Below are positions 43,830 to 53,691 of a DNA stretch of 64,000 bases, one piece after another. Source of the stretch: Desulfobacteraceae bacterium. Its GTDB lineage: Bacteria > Desulfobacterota > Desulfobacteria > Desulfobacterales > Desulfosalsimonadaceae. Both the position numbers and the translations under genes were made by a program. The DNA lies in contig JAABUA010000001.1 in NCBI GenBank assembly GCA_011389515.1, positions 53,231 to 117,230 on the forward strand, given 5' to 3'. Below the pieces are notes generated by a model. It ran no database searches, was not told the DNA's origin, and was given only the letters and a program-made list of their open reading frames with translations. Within the stretch, counting starts at the first letter, position 1, and every line of letters starts with the position of its first letter.

Positions 43830-44157
43830 TCCGTTATAATACCCAAGCAGTGGCTTCCTTTCTTTTTGAATAGTTATTAGAACCGATCTCAACATTCGGA
43901 TTTCGTTCCATCCGCTTGTTTGATTTTGCTTTTTTCGAAATCGAAATCGCACTCGGTTTCTTACAATTCCTTGCATTTATCAATAAACAGTATGATCAGG
44001 AGGACCTCGTAGGGGCCATATTCTGTGGCAATATTTATCGTATCTCCAAAAGAATGCAAAAATTAGAAGCCATCTCAAAAATACCTTACAAGCCATCTTA
44101 AAAAAAGATTTTGGTTCAAGATTGTATTGCTTCCAATAGTCATAATAAATCGCTCGC
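43830..44157. other. intergenic region with paralogous segment copy B
   Basis: 328 bp between convergent genes. A short + frame at 43916-44101 has no family resemblance and is not called. The segment 43962-44066 matches the complement of copy A. Nothing else is recognised. Confidence 0.5.
43962..44066. repeat. paralogous intergenic segment, copy B (no palindrome)
   Basis: In complement it reads like 31688-31846 but is about 54 bp shorter, keeping only ccctacg of the palindrome's right arm at the junction with agaatatgg. Confidence 0.75.
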
Positions 44158-45513
44158 TCAGGGTCGTTTAGGCCGCGGAGCCGGCTGGGCGCCCTCTGCA
44201 GCGACTTGTTTTGCATCCTCGCCCGCCCTCTGGACATTTCGCTCAGCAACCGACTGTACGGCCTCAAGTTCCTGCGGTAACTTCAGGGATCGCTCCGCGT
44301 ACCTAAGGGCGAGCTTCGAATGCGTGATCGCGACTTGTTTCATCTCGTCATGGCCAAGCAGAGTGAGAGAATGAAATGCCTTTTGCAGCCGGATCGCCAC
44401 CTCGACTGAAGACGCGCCATCCCGGGCAATCGCGTTGAATGCATCATCGAACATGTCATTGAGTGAAATCGACGTTATCGCAACGCGATCATATTCAATA
44501 GTGTGGTTGTCGTTCTCCTCACAGGCCTTTGCCCAGCGCACAAAAAGGCGGACGAAGGTTCCGATGATGTCGATCGCAGTGCCTGTGTCGTTCACAGCGG
44601 GAGACAGGGCACGGCTAGCGATTTCAGACAGGACGATCAGGCCGAAACGGGGATCCGACTCAAATGTTCTTTGATCGGAGATCACAAAGGCCTCGACGAT
44701 GATCTTCGGAGCGCGCGTGCTTACGGGGAGGTCCTTCTTCGTGATATACGCCAGAGGGCTGCCGGGAGCGACAAAGGTACCTGGAAGTGCACAGACGGAG
44801 ATCGTGCTGTCAATCTGCTCAGCCAGCCGCTGTAGCTTTTCAACGGCAATATTTTGGACATATCCGACGGTTTCTGGATAGACGGCGGTTCCCTGACCGG
44901 CGACGGTTGCTCTTGCTGCGCCCAATGTTGGGAGCTTAGCCTGATTTTTCAGTGCATCATCAGCTGCGGCTTCCACCTTGTCGATGGTATTGTCCAGCCG
45001 ACCGAGCCTCGCTATTCGATCAACCCAACGCACGAAACTGATAATGACAAGGGCGAATACAAGAATCGTAATAAGAAACAGGACAAACCGGCCCGGTTGA
45101 TCGTAAAATCCGTTGAGCAGCGCGGCCAGGGCGACGATGCTGAATAGGAAGGCGCCTATGAAAGTCGACAGTGCATTTTGTGATACGTCGTCACCGACCA
45201 CCAAAGGAAATGAATGCGGTGTCGCAGAATTGCTTGCAGATGCGTAAGCCGACAACATCGCTCCCACGGCAAACACCGCAATGACGAGCATGCTGGCAGA
45301 TATGATCGCCAGCAGAGTCTCGATAGATGCTGAACTGATGTCCGGAAAGAATTGTGGTGACACGACATAATCAGCCAATCTCGCGGCAAATGCCGCGACG
45401 ATTGATAAGACACAGCTTATCAGCGGTTTCAGCCAGAGCTGTTCTCGTAGCCGGGCTATATAGAATCTGGCTGTATTATGAATTCCCAGGTTGGACCCTG
45501 ATCTTTGACTCAT
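44158..45513 (-). CDS. DUF2254 membrane protein
   Basis: 451 residues from ATG 45513 with TTGGAGG upstream; a much longer frame to 45792 overlaps the PAP2 gene and is rejected. Four N-terminal transmembrane helices (~25-150) are followed by a soluble domain containing SRALSPAVNDTGTAI, the DUF2254 signature. The C-terminus is basic and low complexity. Function unknown. It is downstream of PAP2 in the repair island. Confidence 0.88.
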   Translation of the reverse strand: MSQRSGSNLGIHNTARFYIARLREQLWLKPLISCVLSIVAAFAARLADYVVSPQFFPDISSASIETLLAIISASMLVIAVFAVGAMLSAYASASNSATPHSFPLVVGDDVSQNALSTFIGAFLFSIVALAALLNGFYDQPGRFVLFLITILVFALVIISFVRWVDRIARLGRLDNTIDKVEAAADDALKNQAKLPTLGAARATVAGQGTAVYPETVGYVQNIAVEKLQRLAEQIDSTISVCALPGTFVAPGSPLAYITKKDLPVSTRAPKIIVEAFVISDQRTFESDPRFGLIVLSEIASRALSPAVNDTGTAIDIIGTFVRLFVRWAKACEENDNHTIEYDRVAITSISLNDMFDDAFNAIARDGASSVEVAIRLQKAFHSLTLLGHDEMKQVAITHSKLALRYAERSLKLPQELEAVQSVAERNVQRAGEDAKQVAAEGAQPAPRPKRP

Positions 45514-45601
45514 GATGCCTCCAACGTATGAGCTGTGGGGCCGGTAAACATGGTCCCAAAGCCAATCTTTACATTTCAAATCTATCGACAGCCAAGACTT
45601 T

Positions 45602-46486
45602 TCAGAAATCCGAGGCTTTTCCAGTTGAGTGGTTCTGGTGTTGCTTGTGCTCGGCAAGGACAAACCCAAGCAGCAGCCAGAAGCCGCCGACAAGAAATCC
45701 TGCAGCAACATCGCTGGCATAATGCAGGCCCAGTAACATTCGGCTGAAGCCGATGAGGCTGATGAGAACGGCTGTCCAATAGATGATCTCAAAACGCTGC
45801 CGCGTCGTCATAAGGTCCCTGGCAATGATGTAGGCGATGAATCCATATACCGCCATTGCGCTCGTCGCATGGCCGCTGGGAAACGATGGTGTGATAGCAG
45901 CAACTTCCGCCACAAACTCCGGTCGCTGTCGCACCAACACGTACTTACCCGCATTGGTGGTGAATTGCGATCCGAGAATGGTCAGCCATAGCGGCGCAAT
46001 TATGTTCCCGCGGCGGTGCGCCCACAGCAGGCCCGAGGTTGCGAGCGCCACCGCTACCAGGGCGACTGATCCGCCAAGATCAGTGATCCAGATGAATACA
46101 GTGATGATGCCCCTAGTACGCATCGGGGCAATTGTTTGATTAATCCACTCATCGAGGCGAACGAGTTCGTCCGCTTCCAGCAGCTCGTCGACCAGCCCCC
46201 CAAACAAGGCGGCGATGTAGAGCGCCGCAATCACAATGAGGGTCAGTGGAAGGCCGGCAAATCGGCTCGGCGTCAACCGCGCTGCCAATACCCTGGTCGT
46301 CCCTGGAAACGAGGTCCTGAATCTATCGCCGAGCCCAGAAACGTTTTCTCGCGCCCGGACTTGCCTAAGGACCGCCACCGACTTGCCGAAAAGGTGCGAG
46401 ACGACGCGCAGCGCCCACCAGGCAGCCAGCCGCAGCGCGACGATTATCGCGACCATCACCAGCATGGATATCAGTGCCCAGGTCAT
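45602..46486 (-). CDS. PAP2-family phosphatase
   Basis: 294 residues with an N-terminal membrane anchor and about six helices in all. The three phosphatase motifs are present: KYVLVRQRP (KX6RP), PSFPSGH and SRMLLGLHYASDV. It probably hydrolyses a lipid phosphate or pyrophosphate in the membrane. It starts 13 bp beyond the second ku gene, suggesting the same operon. Confidence 0.88.
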   Translation of the reverse strand: MTWALISMLVMVAIIVALRLAAWWALRVVSHLFGKSVAVLRQVRARENVSGLGDRFRTSFPGTTRVLAARLTPSRFAGLPLTLIVIAALYIAALFGGLVDELLEADELVRLDEWINQTIAPMRTRGIITVFIWITDLGGSVALVAVALATSGLLWAHRRGNIIAPLWLTILGSQFTTNAGKYVLVRQRPEFVAEVAAITPSFPSGHATSAMAVYGFIAYIIARDLMTTRQRFEIIYWTAVLISLIGFSRMLLGLHYASDVAAGFLVGGFWLLLGFVLAEHKQHQNHSTGKASDF

Positions 46487-46499
46487 GCAATTCCGCTTT

Positions 46500-47486
46500 C
46501 TATAATAAAGCCTGTTGTATCGATTCTATCAATTTTTTTTTGGACATTTTGCTTCTTCCTTCAATATGCAGACTTTTCGCTTCTTCATACAGTTCGTTTT
46601 TGCTTTTGGAATTCAGATCCATTTTATCCGGAATGCCTTTTCCGCCTGCCTTTTGTGTTGATTTTTTGTTGTCACTTTCCTTGAACCGCTGTTTCAAAAT
46701 TTCCATCAGGTCAACTACATTGGAGCTCTCCTGTGCTCCTTCAGGGTCCGCATGGATTACCACATCCTTGTCTTCTTTCAGTTTTTTTCCGGCGATCTTC
46801 TTTATCCTTTCAGCCTGATGATCCTGTAAAATGTCCGGATCGAAAGTGTCTATACGGCGTCTTTTGATCTCTTCCTGAAATTCCCTGGTGATTTCAGCTG
46901 AACCTTCCCGGACCGCCGGAAGCCCGATATCTTGAGGAGAGCGGATTTCATTATGAAACCTCATGGTTTCGGCCCGTAATATTCCCTTTTCTGAGATGAT
47001 TGCCACCAGATATTCCTTGCCTCTCATTATGAAAGTGGCCATGCCCGCACGGCCTTTCTTCTCCATGGTCCGGGCAAGCAGACGATAGGCCTTGTTGGAA
47101 TTTCCTTCCGGCGCCAGATAATAGGCGCGCTCAAAATAGACCGGATTAAGTTCATGAACCTTTACAAAACGGCGCAGATCTATTTCGCGTGATTTTCTGG
47201 GTTCCAGCGCTTCGAGTTCATCATCTTCTATAATGATGAAGCTGTTGTCATCTATCTCATATCCTCTTGCAATTTCATCGGATGCAACCGGGAGGTTTTC
47301 GCGCGGGCAGTAATATTTTCTGGAAAGGGGGGTGCCATCCTGATCGATCATCTTAAGTGAGACAGATGTAGATCGGTTGGCAGGATACAGGCTGACCGGC
47401 ACGTTTACGAGCCCGAAACTGATTGTTCCGGACCAGAATGACCTCCCTCGTGCAGCCGTTTCTACAGGACTTTTATCTTCAGGCAC
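46500..47486 (-). CDS. ku: Ku protein, longer paralogue with C-terminal SAP-like tail
   Basis: 328 residues. The Ku core (~15-260) has WSGTISFGLVNVPVSLYPA and MATFIMRGKEYLVAII, then a linker and a C-terminal KNELYEEAKSLHIEGRSKMSKKKLIESI that resembles a SAP/Rho-N DNA-binding motif. Ku homodimers or heterodimers bind DNA ends and recruit LigD. It overlaps the other ku by 8 bp. Confidence 0.92.
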   Translation of the reverse strand: MPEDKSPVETAARGRSFWSGTISFGLVNVPVSLYPANRSTSVSLKMIDQDGTPLSRKYYCPRENLPVASDEIARGYEIDDNSFIIIEDDELEALEPRKSREIDLRRFVKVHELNPVYFERAYYLAPEGNSNKAYRLLARTMEKKGRAGMATFIMRGKEYLVAIISEKGILRAETMRFHNEIRSPQDIGLPAVREGSAEITREFQEEIKRRRIDTFDPDILQDHQAERIKKIAGKKLKEDKDVVIHADPEGAQESSNVVDLMEILKQRFKESDNKKSTQKAGGKGIPDKMDLNSKSKNELYEEAKSLHIEGRSKMSKKKLIESIQQALL

Positions 47487-48261
47487 TTTTTCGCCTCCCT
47501 GTCTGCGTAAGGCTTGCCTGCAATACCTCCTTCAGATCCGTCTGCTCTTTTTTCGGTTTGAATTTTCTGATTTTCATCTTTTCACCCTTTGATTTCTTCT
47601 CAATCAATTCCATCACCCGTCTCCGGTATTCATCGTGATATTGAGCGGGATCAAATTCGTCTTCCAGCGCAGTTAACAGCTGTTCGGCCATTTTGATTTC
47701 CTTGGTGTCAAGTTCACGACTTTCAGGAGGCGCAAAACTTTCAATGGATACCACTTGCTCCGCATGCCGCAATGTGATCAATACAGGATAATTTTCCCGA
47801 AGCCGCAATGTGCCGAAATATTCCTTTTTCCTCATTACCCACCTGACCAGGCCTTCAAGGCCGGTATATTCAAGGGCTGAAATCAGGGAAAAGAAAGGAT
47901 CACCGTCTCCATCCGGGCCCAGAAAATAGGGGCGGTCGTACCACCTGTGATCAATCAGATCAACAGGCAGAAAATTGATGATCTCAATATCTCTGGAATC
48001 TTCCGGTTCCAGTTGTTCCAGATCTTTGGTGGTAAGAATGACCATCTCGTCATCGGGGGTTTTATACCCCTTGCGGACATCTTCATAGGGCACCACTTCC
48101 CCGGTATCAGGGTTTATCATGGCCTGCCGCAGAGGGACCTTGTCTTTTTTATGCAGAAGACGAAAATGAACGCTCCTGTCCTCTATGGCAGAATACAGTT
48201 TTACCGGTATACCGGAGCTGCCGAGTTGTATGACACCTTTCCAGATGGCACGGGCAGGCAT
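47479..48261 (-). CDS. ku: Ku protein, shorter paralogue
   Basis: 260 residues: MPARAIWKGVIQLGSSGIPVKLYSAI at the start of the Ku core, then LVRWVMRKKEYFGTLRL and a basic C-terminal tail without SAP motif. Two different Ku subunits in one operon suggest a heterodimer or separate roles. Its ATG overlaps the stop of the small zinc protein by one base. Confidence 0.92.
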   Translation of the reverse strand: MPARAIWKGVIQLGSSGIPVKLYSAIEDRSVHFRLLHKKDKVPLRQAMINPDTGEVVPYEDVRKGYKTPDDEMVILTTKDLEQLEPEDSRDIEIINFLPVDLIDHRWYDRPYFLGPDGDGDPFFSLISALEYTGLEGLVRWVMRKKEYFGTLRLRENYPVLITLRHAEQVVSIESFAPPESRELDTKEIKMAEQLLTALEDEFDPAQYHDEYRRRVMELIEKKSKGEKMKIRKFKPKKEQTDLKEVLQASLTQTGRRKSA

Positions 48262-48482
48262 TACCGCTCACCTCTCTTTTCAATACACCCGGGACAAACG
48301 ACTTTGAATTCATGCCGCTGGTATGAAGCACAGGCCGGACACACCGGTCCGTCGCATTCGGTACAGAAGTATCCGGATTCATAACTGTACCATCCAAGAC
48401 AGTGATCGCACTGTTCACTTCCGGCTTCCAGCCACCAGGGTAATTCTTGCTCATTACGATCTTTATCCGCCATACAAATCAT
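48261..48482 (-). CDS. small zinc-binding protein of the NHEJ operon
   Basis: 73 residues (start 48482, or ATG 48473) with three paired cysteine motifs: CDHCLGWY, CTECDGPVCPAC and CPGC, enough for two zinc sites. No family is recognised. It lies between ligD and the first ku gene with 16 bp to ligD and 1 bp overlap with ku, which suggests a role in end joining, but this is inference. Confidence 0.7.
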   Translation of the reverse strand: MICMADKDRNEQELPWWLEAGSEQCDHCLGWYSYESGYFCTECDGPVCPACASYQRHEFKVVCPGCIEKRGER

Positions 48483-48498
48483 CTTTGGACCCGTTTTT

Positions 48499-51024
48499 CT
48501 ATTTTTCTGATTTACCGCCTCGTATTGATTCTTTTTTCATTGATTTTGTTATCCACTGCCTGACCTTGAAAAAATCCTTCCATGGATCTTCCGTAAGAGA
48601 TGACAACCTTGCAGGAAGATTCTCAATATTGTATGAATCAGGGCGGATTCCGGCTGTCAATTCATCCCAGCGAATGGGCACGGAAACGGGCGCCCCCTCC
48701 CTGGCACGGGTCGAATATGCTGCAACACTGGTAGCCCCCCTTCCGTTGCGCAGGTAGTCGATGAAAATTTTCCCTTTTCTTTTTGCCTTGCTCATGCTTG
48801 CAATAAATCGGTTTGGGTATCTTCTTTCCAGATCCCGGGCGATTTTTTTGGTGAAATCCTTTGCTTGTGTCCATTCAGTTCTTCTCTGTATGGGTATGAC
48901 AATGTGAATTCCCTTACCACCCGATGTCTTTACAAATGACTGCAGGCCCAGTGCATCCAGATGATCTTTCAGGATGGCAGCCCCTTCGATAATATCCTTC
49001 CAGTCTATTCCCGGACCGGGATCCAGATCAAAGGTCAGCATGTCCGGTTTTTCCAGGTTTTGCTCACTGCTTCCCCAGGGGTGTATTTCAAGCGCCCCCA
49101 TCTGGATCAGGGAGAGCAGGCCTTTTATATCATTGATAAATATATATTCCGCTGTTCCATTTTTTTCCTTGATCTTTCTGCCGCGCACGCCATCGGGCAT
49201 GGTTTCATTGATATGTTTCTGATAGAAGCATTTCTTTGCTCTTCCCCGGGGGCACCGAACGAGTGTTAACGGTCTTTTTATGATAAAGGGCAGAATATGT
49301 TCGGATATCTTTTCATAAAATTCGGCAAGGGTCCATTTGGTTGCGCCCTGTTCCGGATACAGAATCTTGTCAGGATTGGTTATCTTTATTCCCCTGATAA
49401 CCGCGTTGTCCGATCTTTTGATTGAAAAGGATGCCCGTCCCGTGTCATCAAATGCCACTTCTCTTACGATTTCCCCGGGAGACTTGTCTTCGCGTACTCC
49501 CTTGAAGGACGGATGACGCAGATGTCCTTCCTGAGTCCATTGGGAAAACACTACCTCAACAATAACTTCGGGCTTGATCCAGTGAACATCTTTTGCCTCC
49601 GCTCCTTTCGGGGGGCTGTCAAAGGCCGGTTTTTCCTGCTCCAGTTCCCCCAATCGATGGGTAAGCTGCGTAAGCGTCTTTTCCGTAAAACCCGTGCCTA
49701 CCTTTCCTGCATACATAAACCCATTGTCTTCATAATATCCCAGCAGCAGTGCCCCGAAACCGGTTCTGGATCCGGATGGCTCAGAGTATCCCCCCACCAG
49801 AAATTCCTGCCTTTTCATGCATTTTATCTTCATCCAGGTTTTTGATCTTTTCTGAACATAGGGGCTGCCGGAATCCTTGGATATTATACCCTCCAATGCC
49901 AGGCTGCAGGAATGCCTGTACATCTGGTCGCCGGAACTGCGGATATGATCACTGTATCGTATGACCGTATCCTCTCCTCCTGTTTTCGAGACCAAGGTTT
50001 GAAGCAGGCTTTTTCGATCCTCCAGAGGAGAATCCGTAAGGTCATATCCCTCACAGTGGGGCAGGTCAAAGAGGTAATAATCAAGCTTTTTCTTACTGTT
50101 TTGCTTCAATGCGTTCTGGAGCCCCTGAAAATCTGAAGTGCCGTCTTTACGCAGCATTACAATTTCACCATCCAGTATGGCCTGGTTTACCGGGAATCTT
50201 TTCAGGCCATCGGCAATATCGGGAAATTTATGGGTCCAGTCCTTTCCGTTCCGGGATATCAGCCGGATATTTTTATCCTTGATGAAAGCCAGGATGCGAT
50301 AGCCGTCAAATTTTATTTCATGTATCCATTTATCTCCAGCAGGAGGATCATTCGCCAGTGTGGCCAGGTGGGGGAAAATTTTTTCAGGCTGTTCTGCTTT
50401 TCGCGCTTTCTTCAGTCCGGAGGGATCTGTGCTGCTTTGCCGCTGCTTGCCATTTTCAGCATCGGCTATTTCATCCATGGATCGCCCGGATTCCGCGCTC
50501 AGGGGCTTGTCTTCAAGAATATTATATTCATCTCCGGAGACAGCCTTTTCATCTTTTTTCTTGATAAGAAGCCAGTTTTTGCCATCCTCACCGGCTTTGC
50601 CTCCCATCTTCGACAGACTCCAGAGGCCGCGGAGCTTCCTGCCGCGGAGCCGGAATTTCAGCCTGCCTTTTTTATAATCCTCTTCCGGATTTCCTACAGG
50701 CTCCCAGAAACCACTGTCCCATATCATGACGGTTCCACCGCCGTATTGATCTTTCGGAATAGTGCCTTCAAAAGATCCATAAGATAGCGGATGATCTTCC
50801 ACATGCACGGCAAGACGCTTCTCGGAAGGGTCCAGGCTCGGGCCTTTGGGAACTGCCCAGCTCTTAAGCGTACCGTTCAGTTCCAGCCGCAAGTCGTAAT
50901 GCAGCCTCGATGCAGCATGCTTGTGTATCAGATACAAGTGACCGGCATCAGACGTCCCGGATTTCCCCTCAGGCTCTTTTGTGCGTGAAAAATCCCTTTT
51001 TCTCTTATATTCTTCAAGTGCCAA
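48499..51024 (-). CDS. ligD: multidomain DNA ligase D (NHEJ)
   Basis: About 841 residues in the order phosphoesterase (~25-185, HKHAASRLHYDLRLELNG), ATP-dependent ligase (~215-510, active-site lysine in EIKFDGYR; KIKCMKRQEFLVGGY) and primase-polymerase (~540-830, TFDLDPGPG, TSGGKGIHIVIP). I take TTG 51024 as start because GAGG sits 8 bases upstream; TTG 51036 has no ribosome-binding site. It heads the ligD-zinc protein-ku-ku operon and should join broken DNA ends. Confidence 0.94.
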   Translation of the reverse strand: MALEEYKRKRDFSRTKEPEGKSGTSDAGHLYLIHKHAASRLHYDLRLELNGTLKSWAVPKGPSLDPSEKRLAVHVEDHPLSYGSFEGTIPKDQYGGGTVMIWDSGFWEPVGNPEEDYKKGRLKFRLRGRKLRGLWSLSKMGGKAGEDGKNWLLIKKKDEKAVSGDEYNILEDKPLSAESGRSMDEIADAENGKQRQSSTDPSGLKKARKAEQPEKIFPHLATLANDPPAGDKWIHEIKFDGYRILAFIKDKNIRLISRNGKDWTHKFPDIADGLKRFPVNQAILDGEIVMLRKDGTSDFQGLQNALKQNSKKKLDYYLFDLPHCEGYDLTDSPLEDRKSLLQTLVSKTGGEDTVIRYSDHIRSSGDQMYRHSCSLALEGIISKDSGSPYVQKRSKTWMKIKCMKRQEFLVGGYSEPSGSRTGFGALLLGYYEDNGFMYAGKVGTGFTEKTLTQLTHRLGELEQEKPAFDSPPKGAEAKDVHWIKPEVIVEVVFSQWTQEGHLRHPSFKGVREDKSPGEIVREVAFDDTGRASFSIKRSDNAVIRGIKITNPDKILYPEQGATKWTLAEFYEKISEHILPFIIKRPLTLVRCPRGRAKKCFYQKHINETMPDGVRGRKIKEKNGTAEYIFINDIKGLLSLIQMGALEIHPWGSSEQNLEKPDMLTFDLDPGPGIDWKDIIEGAAILKDHLDALGLQSFVKTSGGKGIHIVIPIQRRTEWTQAKDFTKKIARDLERRYPNRFIASMSKAKRKGKIFIDYLRNGRGATSVAAYSTRAREGAPVSVPIRWDELTAGIRPDSYNIENLPARLSSLTEDPWKDFFKVRQWITKSMKKESIRGGKSEK

Positions 51025-51210
51025 AATCTGCCTCAATGAGATATGGGATTATCTGCGTTGAACAAATGTTGTTTGTTGTTCTTGATGATTAGGAGAATGG
51101 TAATAAACTCCCCGCAATTTTGGCATACGTATTTACCCTTAAACAGGACAAGAGTAACATGTAAAACAACCACGCTTTCACTGTATCAGAGAGGTGAACA
51201 GGTCTTCGTG

Positions 51211-52380
51211 TCAGTCGTTAGATTGCCCTTCGTCGATGGCCTCGTCAGCTTCTTGTTCATCGCCAGCTTCCGGCTGGGGTTCTTCGTCTGTCATGGAAGC
51301 GCCGGGATCGTAGTCGAGGACCACGAGCATGGGAAAGTGGTCGGATCCGATGTCGGGAAGGCGACGCAGCTCGACGAGAAGGAAATGCTGGGATGCGAAG
51401 ACGTGATCCAGCGGATAGCGCATGAGACGGCTTCTGGTGTCAAAGGTGTTGATAAAGCCCCGGCCCACCCGAGGGTCGAGCAATCCTCCGGTCCGCTGGA
51501 AAAGATGCGTGGTGCGCGACCAGGCAACATCATTGAAATCGCCGGCGACGATGACCGGGACGTCCCCCATTTCACTTACCTCTTTGGCAACCAGCAGCAA
51601 CTCGGCATCCCGCTTATCGGAGTCTTCGCGTTCGCCGTCTTCGTCGTCCTCCCCCTCGGCTTCCTTGACGCCGCTGTCTTCCTCGCCTTCGGGACGTTTG
51701 AGACCGGGAGGTCGTGGATGCACGCCATAGAGGGTCACGAGAGTTCCCGAACGGAGCCGGACCTGGGCGCGAAGCGACGGAATTTCCGCCTCAATCAAAA
51801 ACCGGATCTCTGGATTCACCAGCTCCAGTCTGGAATAAAGCAGCAGTCCGTACTGATTTTCCTGCGGCTGGTGGAGCGTGTAAGGATAGCTGTCTTCCAG
51901 ACCGTCGAGTTGTTCAAGCCACCACTGGGTCGGTTCGCTTAACAGAAGGATGTCGGGATTGTAGTCGCGAATGTAGTCGCGCAGCGCTTCCACTTCACGA
52001 TTGTCGGAGAGCACGTTGTAGATCAAAAGCGATATGCGGTTGGAATCGCCTTCAGCGCGGCTGTCCGACATTTGCTTGGGATAAAACGCCGTGTAGGGAG
52101 CGATGGAAATGAGCTGCCAGACCAGCGCAAGTATAACCACCGCTGCAAGCGCGTATTCCCATGGCCGTAATCGTCCGTAAAAACGAAGCGCCGCATAGCC
52201 TACCAGCGTCAGCCCCAACAGTGATGCGATCTGTATGCGCGGAAAATCGAAGATACGTATCCACCAGGCGTTGCTGCGGAGTAAAGTGACTGCGGTACCG
52301 AAGACCAGCGCCAACGAAAGCAGGCCCACAGCGACGCGGCAGAATAAATGGAGTACTTTCTTTTCAGGTTTTATTGACAT
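51211..52380 (-). CDS. membrane-anchored endonuclease/exonuclease/phosphatase-family protein
   Basis: 389 residues: three hydrophobic N-terminal helices (~10-95) followed by an EEP catalytic domain with ISLLIYNVLSDN, ILLLSEPTQ, PVIVAGDFND and IGSDHFPML, the residues expected for metal-dependent phosphodiester cleavage. An acidic Glu/Asp-rich insertion lies in the middle of the catalytic domain. Substrate could be lipid or nucleic acid. Confidence 0.87.
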   Translation of the reverse strand: MSIKPEKKVLHLFCRVAVGLLSLALVFGTAVTLLRSNAWWIRIFDFPRIQIASLLGLTLVGYAALRFYGRLRPWEYALAAVVILALVWQLISIAPYTAFYPKQMSDSRAEGDSNRISLLIYNVLSDNREVEALRDYIRDYNPDILLLSEPTQWWLEQLDGLEDSYPYTLHQPQENQYGLLLYSRLELVNPEIRFLIEAEIPSLRAQVRLRSGTLVTLYGVHPRPPGLKRPEGEEDSGVKEAEGEDDEDGEREDSDKRDAELLLVAKEVSEMGDVPVIVAGDFNDVAWSRTTHLFQRTGGLLDPRVGRGFINTFDTRSRLMRYPLDHVFASQHFLLVELRRLPDIGSDHFPMLVVLDYDPGASMTDEEPQPEAGDEQEADEAIDEGQSND

Positions 52381-52547
52381 GATGCAAAAGAGGTATGCGA
52401 TCTGTGCGGGCAGTTGTTTGCGTCCGCATCATTATTATATCTACTGTTTATATTGTATTTTTAAAGATAGCGCCTAAATTGCGTAATGCAATATTAAATT
52501 GCAATCCGGTCAATGTTTGCAACGTTCCGCTGAGATTCCGGAACCAG

Positions 52548-53600
52548 TCAGCTATCGGCCTTTTTATCGCTGAAGAGATAGCCGAAGGGTTCCAGAGCCG
52601 GAACATGCAGAAATACGATTGTAATGATGCCCATAACGGGGATGGCCAGAATCATGCCGATGATACCCCATAAGGCGTTACCCACAATCACGGCCAAAAT
52701 CACAAAAAAAGGATGCACATCTACCTTCTGGCCCACTACATATGGTTGCAGAACGTAACTTTCGAAAAACTGGGCAACTGTAAAGGTAATTACAACTCCT
52801 ATCAGCACTCCAATTTCGCCGGATGTCAGGTAGCCAAATACCAAGGCCAGGACGAATCCAATAATATTACCCAAATAGGGAATAAGCGTGAAAAGCGCAG
52901 CCATGATACTAACAAGGATAAAATTGCTTACGCCTGTAATACCAAGGCCAACCGAATAGGTTATTGCCAGAAGGCCTATGAGTATCAACTTACCCACCAG
53001 GTACTGCTGTACTACATTCACCGACTCCTGAACAATTTGATTGACTTCATCATTCTTTTCATCAGGGAATAGCCGCAACAGAAACGTCCGGAAACGATGC
53101 CGGTAATTGAGCATGAAAAATACGTAAATAAAAGTCAGGAGAAAGGTGCCCAGATACCCAGTGCCACGCCCAAATATGCTGATTAGCGGTGTGCCTTCAT
53201 CCGACTCACCTCCCAGAGATGATAGACTACCAATCGTCGGGAGATCACTTTCTTTTAAAAAGGTATTGTCTGTCACAAATGTCTCCCACTGTGCAATTTT
53301 AGGCTCCATCGTTTCTTTAATTTCAGGCCAGCTGTCAACGAAAATTTTTATCTGGTATGAAAGCAGGACGGCAAATCCCAGTGAAATGACGAAAAGCGTG
53401 AAGGTGCTGATCAGAGAGGCTCCCCCCCTGTTTAAAAGTTTCTCCATCCATATTGCCATGGGTAATATCACCAGTGCCAGAATAATAGCCGTTATCAGCG
53501 GTGCAAGAACGCTCCGGGCTTCCAATAAACCCCAAACCAGAAAGAAGATACCGGTAATGATAGATACCGCATAAAGAAGAATTCTTTTATTTTCCTCCAT
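52548..53600 (-). CDS. AI-2E family transporter-like membrane protein
   Basis: 350 residues from ATG 53600 with GGAGAGG upstream; a frame extending to 53732 overlaps the next gene's promoter side and is not used. Eight hydrophobic segments and the family motifs VLSYQIKIFVDSWPEI and LVGKLILIGLLAITYSVGLG, PYLGNIIGFVLALVFGY. Despite the name, most members export unknown small molecules or cations. Confidence 0.88.
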   Translation of the reverse strand: MEENKRILLYAVSIITGIFFLVWGLLEARSVLAPLITAIILALVILPMAIWMEKLLNRGGASLISTFTLFVISLGFAVLLSYQIKIFVDSWPEIKETMEPKIAQWETFVTDNTFLKESDLPTIGSLSSLGGESDEGTPLISIFGRGTGYLGTFLLTFIYVFFMLNYRHRFRTFLLRLFPDEKNDEVNQIVQESVNVVQQYLVGKLILIGLLAITYSVGLGITGVSNFILVSIMAALFTLIPYLGNIIGFVLALVFGYLTSGEIGVLIGVVITFTVAQFFESYVLQPYVVGQKVDVHPFFVILAVIVGNALWGIIGMILAIPVMGIITIVFLHVPALEPFGYLFSDKKADS

Positions 53601-53691
53601 TTCTACCTCTCCATAATTCAGAAAGCAGACATGCGGCCCCGGTCTGCTGCAGTGTTTGGTTCGGCGTGCCTTCATTTCCTTTGAATACGTT

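Noticed and set aside
44014..44034. GGCCATAT and GGCAATAT boxes resembling the activator site
   Set aside because: The period is 13 bp, not 18, and no sigma-54 promoter or gene start lies at the expected distance.
43916..44101. 61-residue frame on the plus strand
   Set aside because: No ribosome-binding site or family match, and most of it lies within the paralogous intergenic segment.
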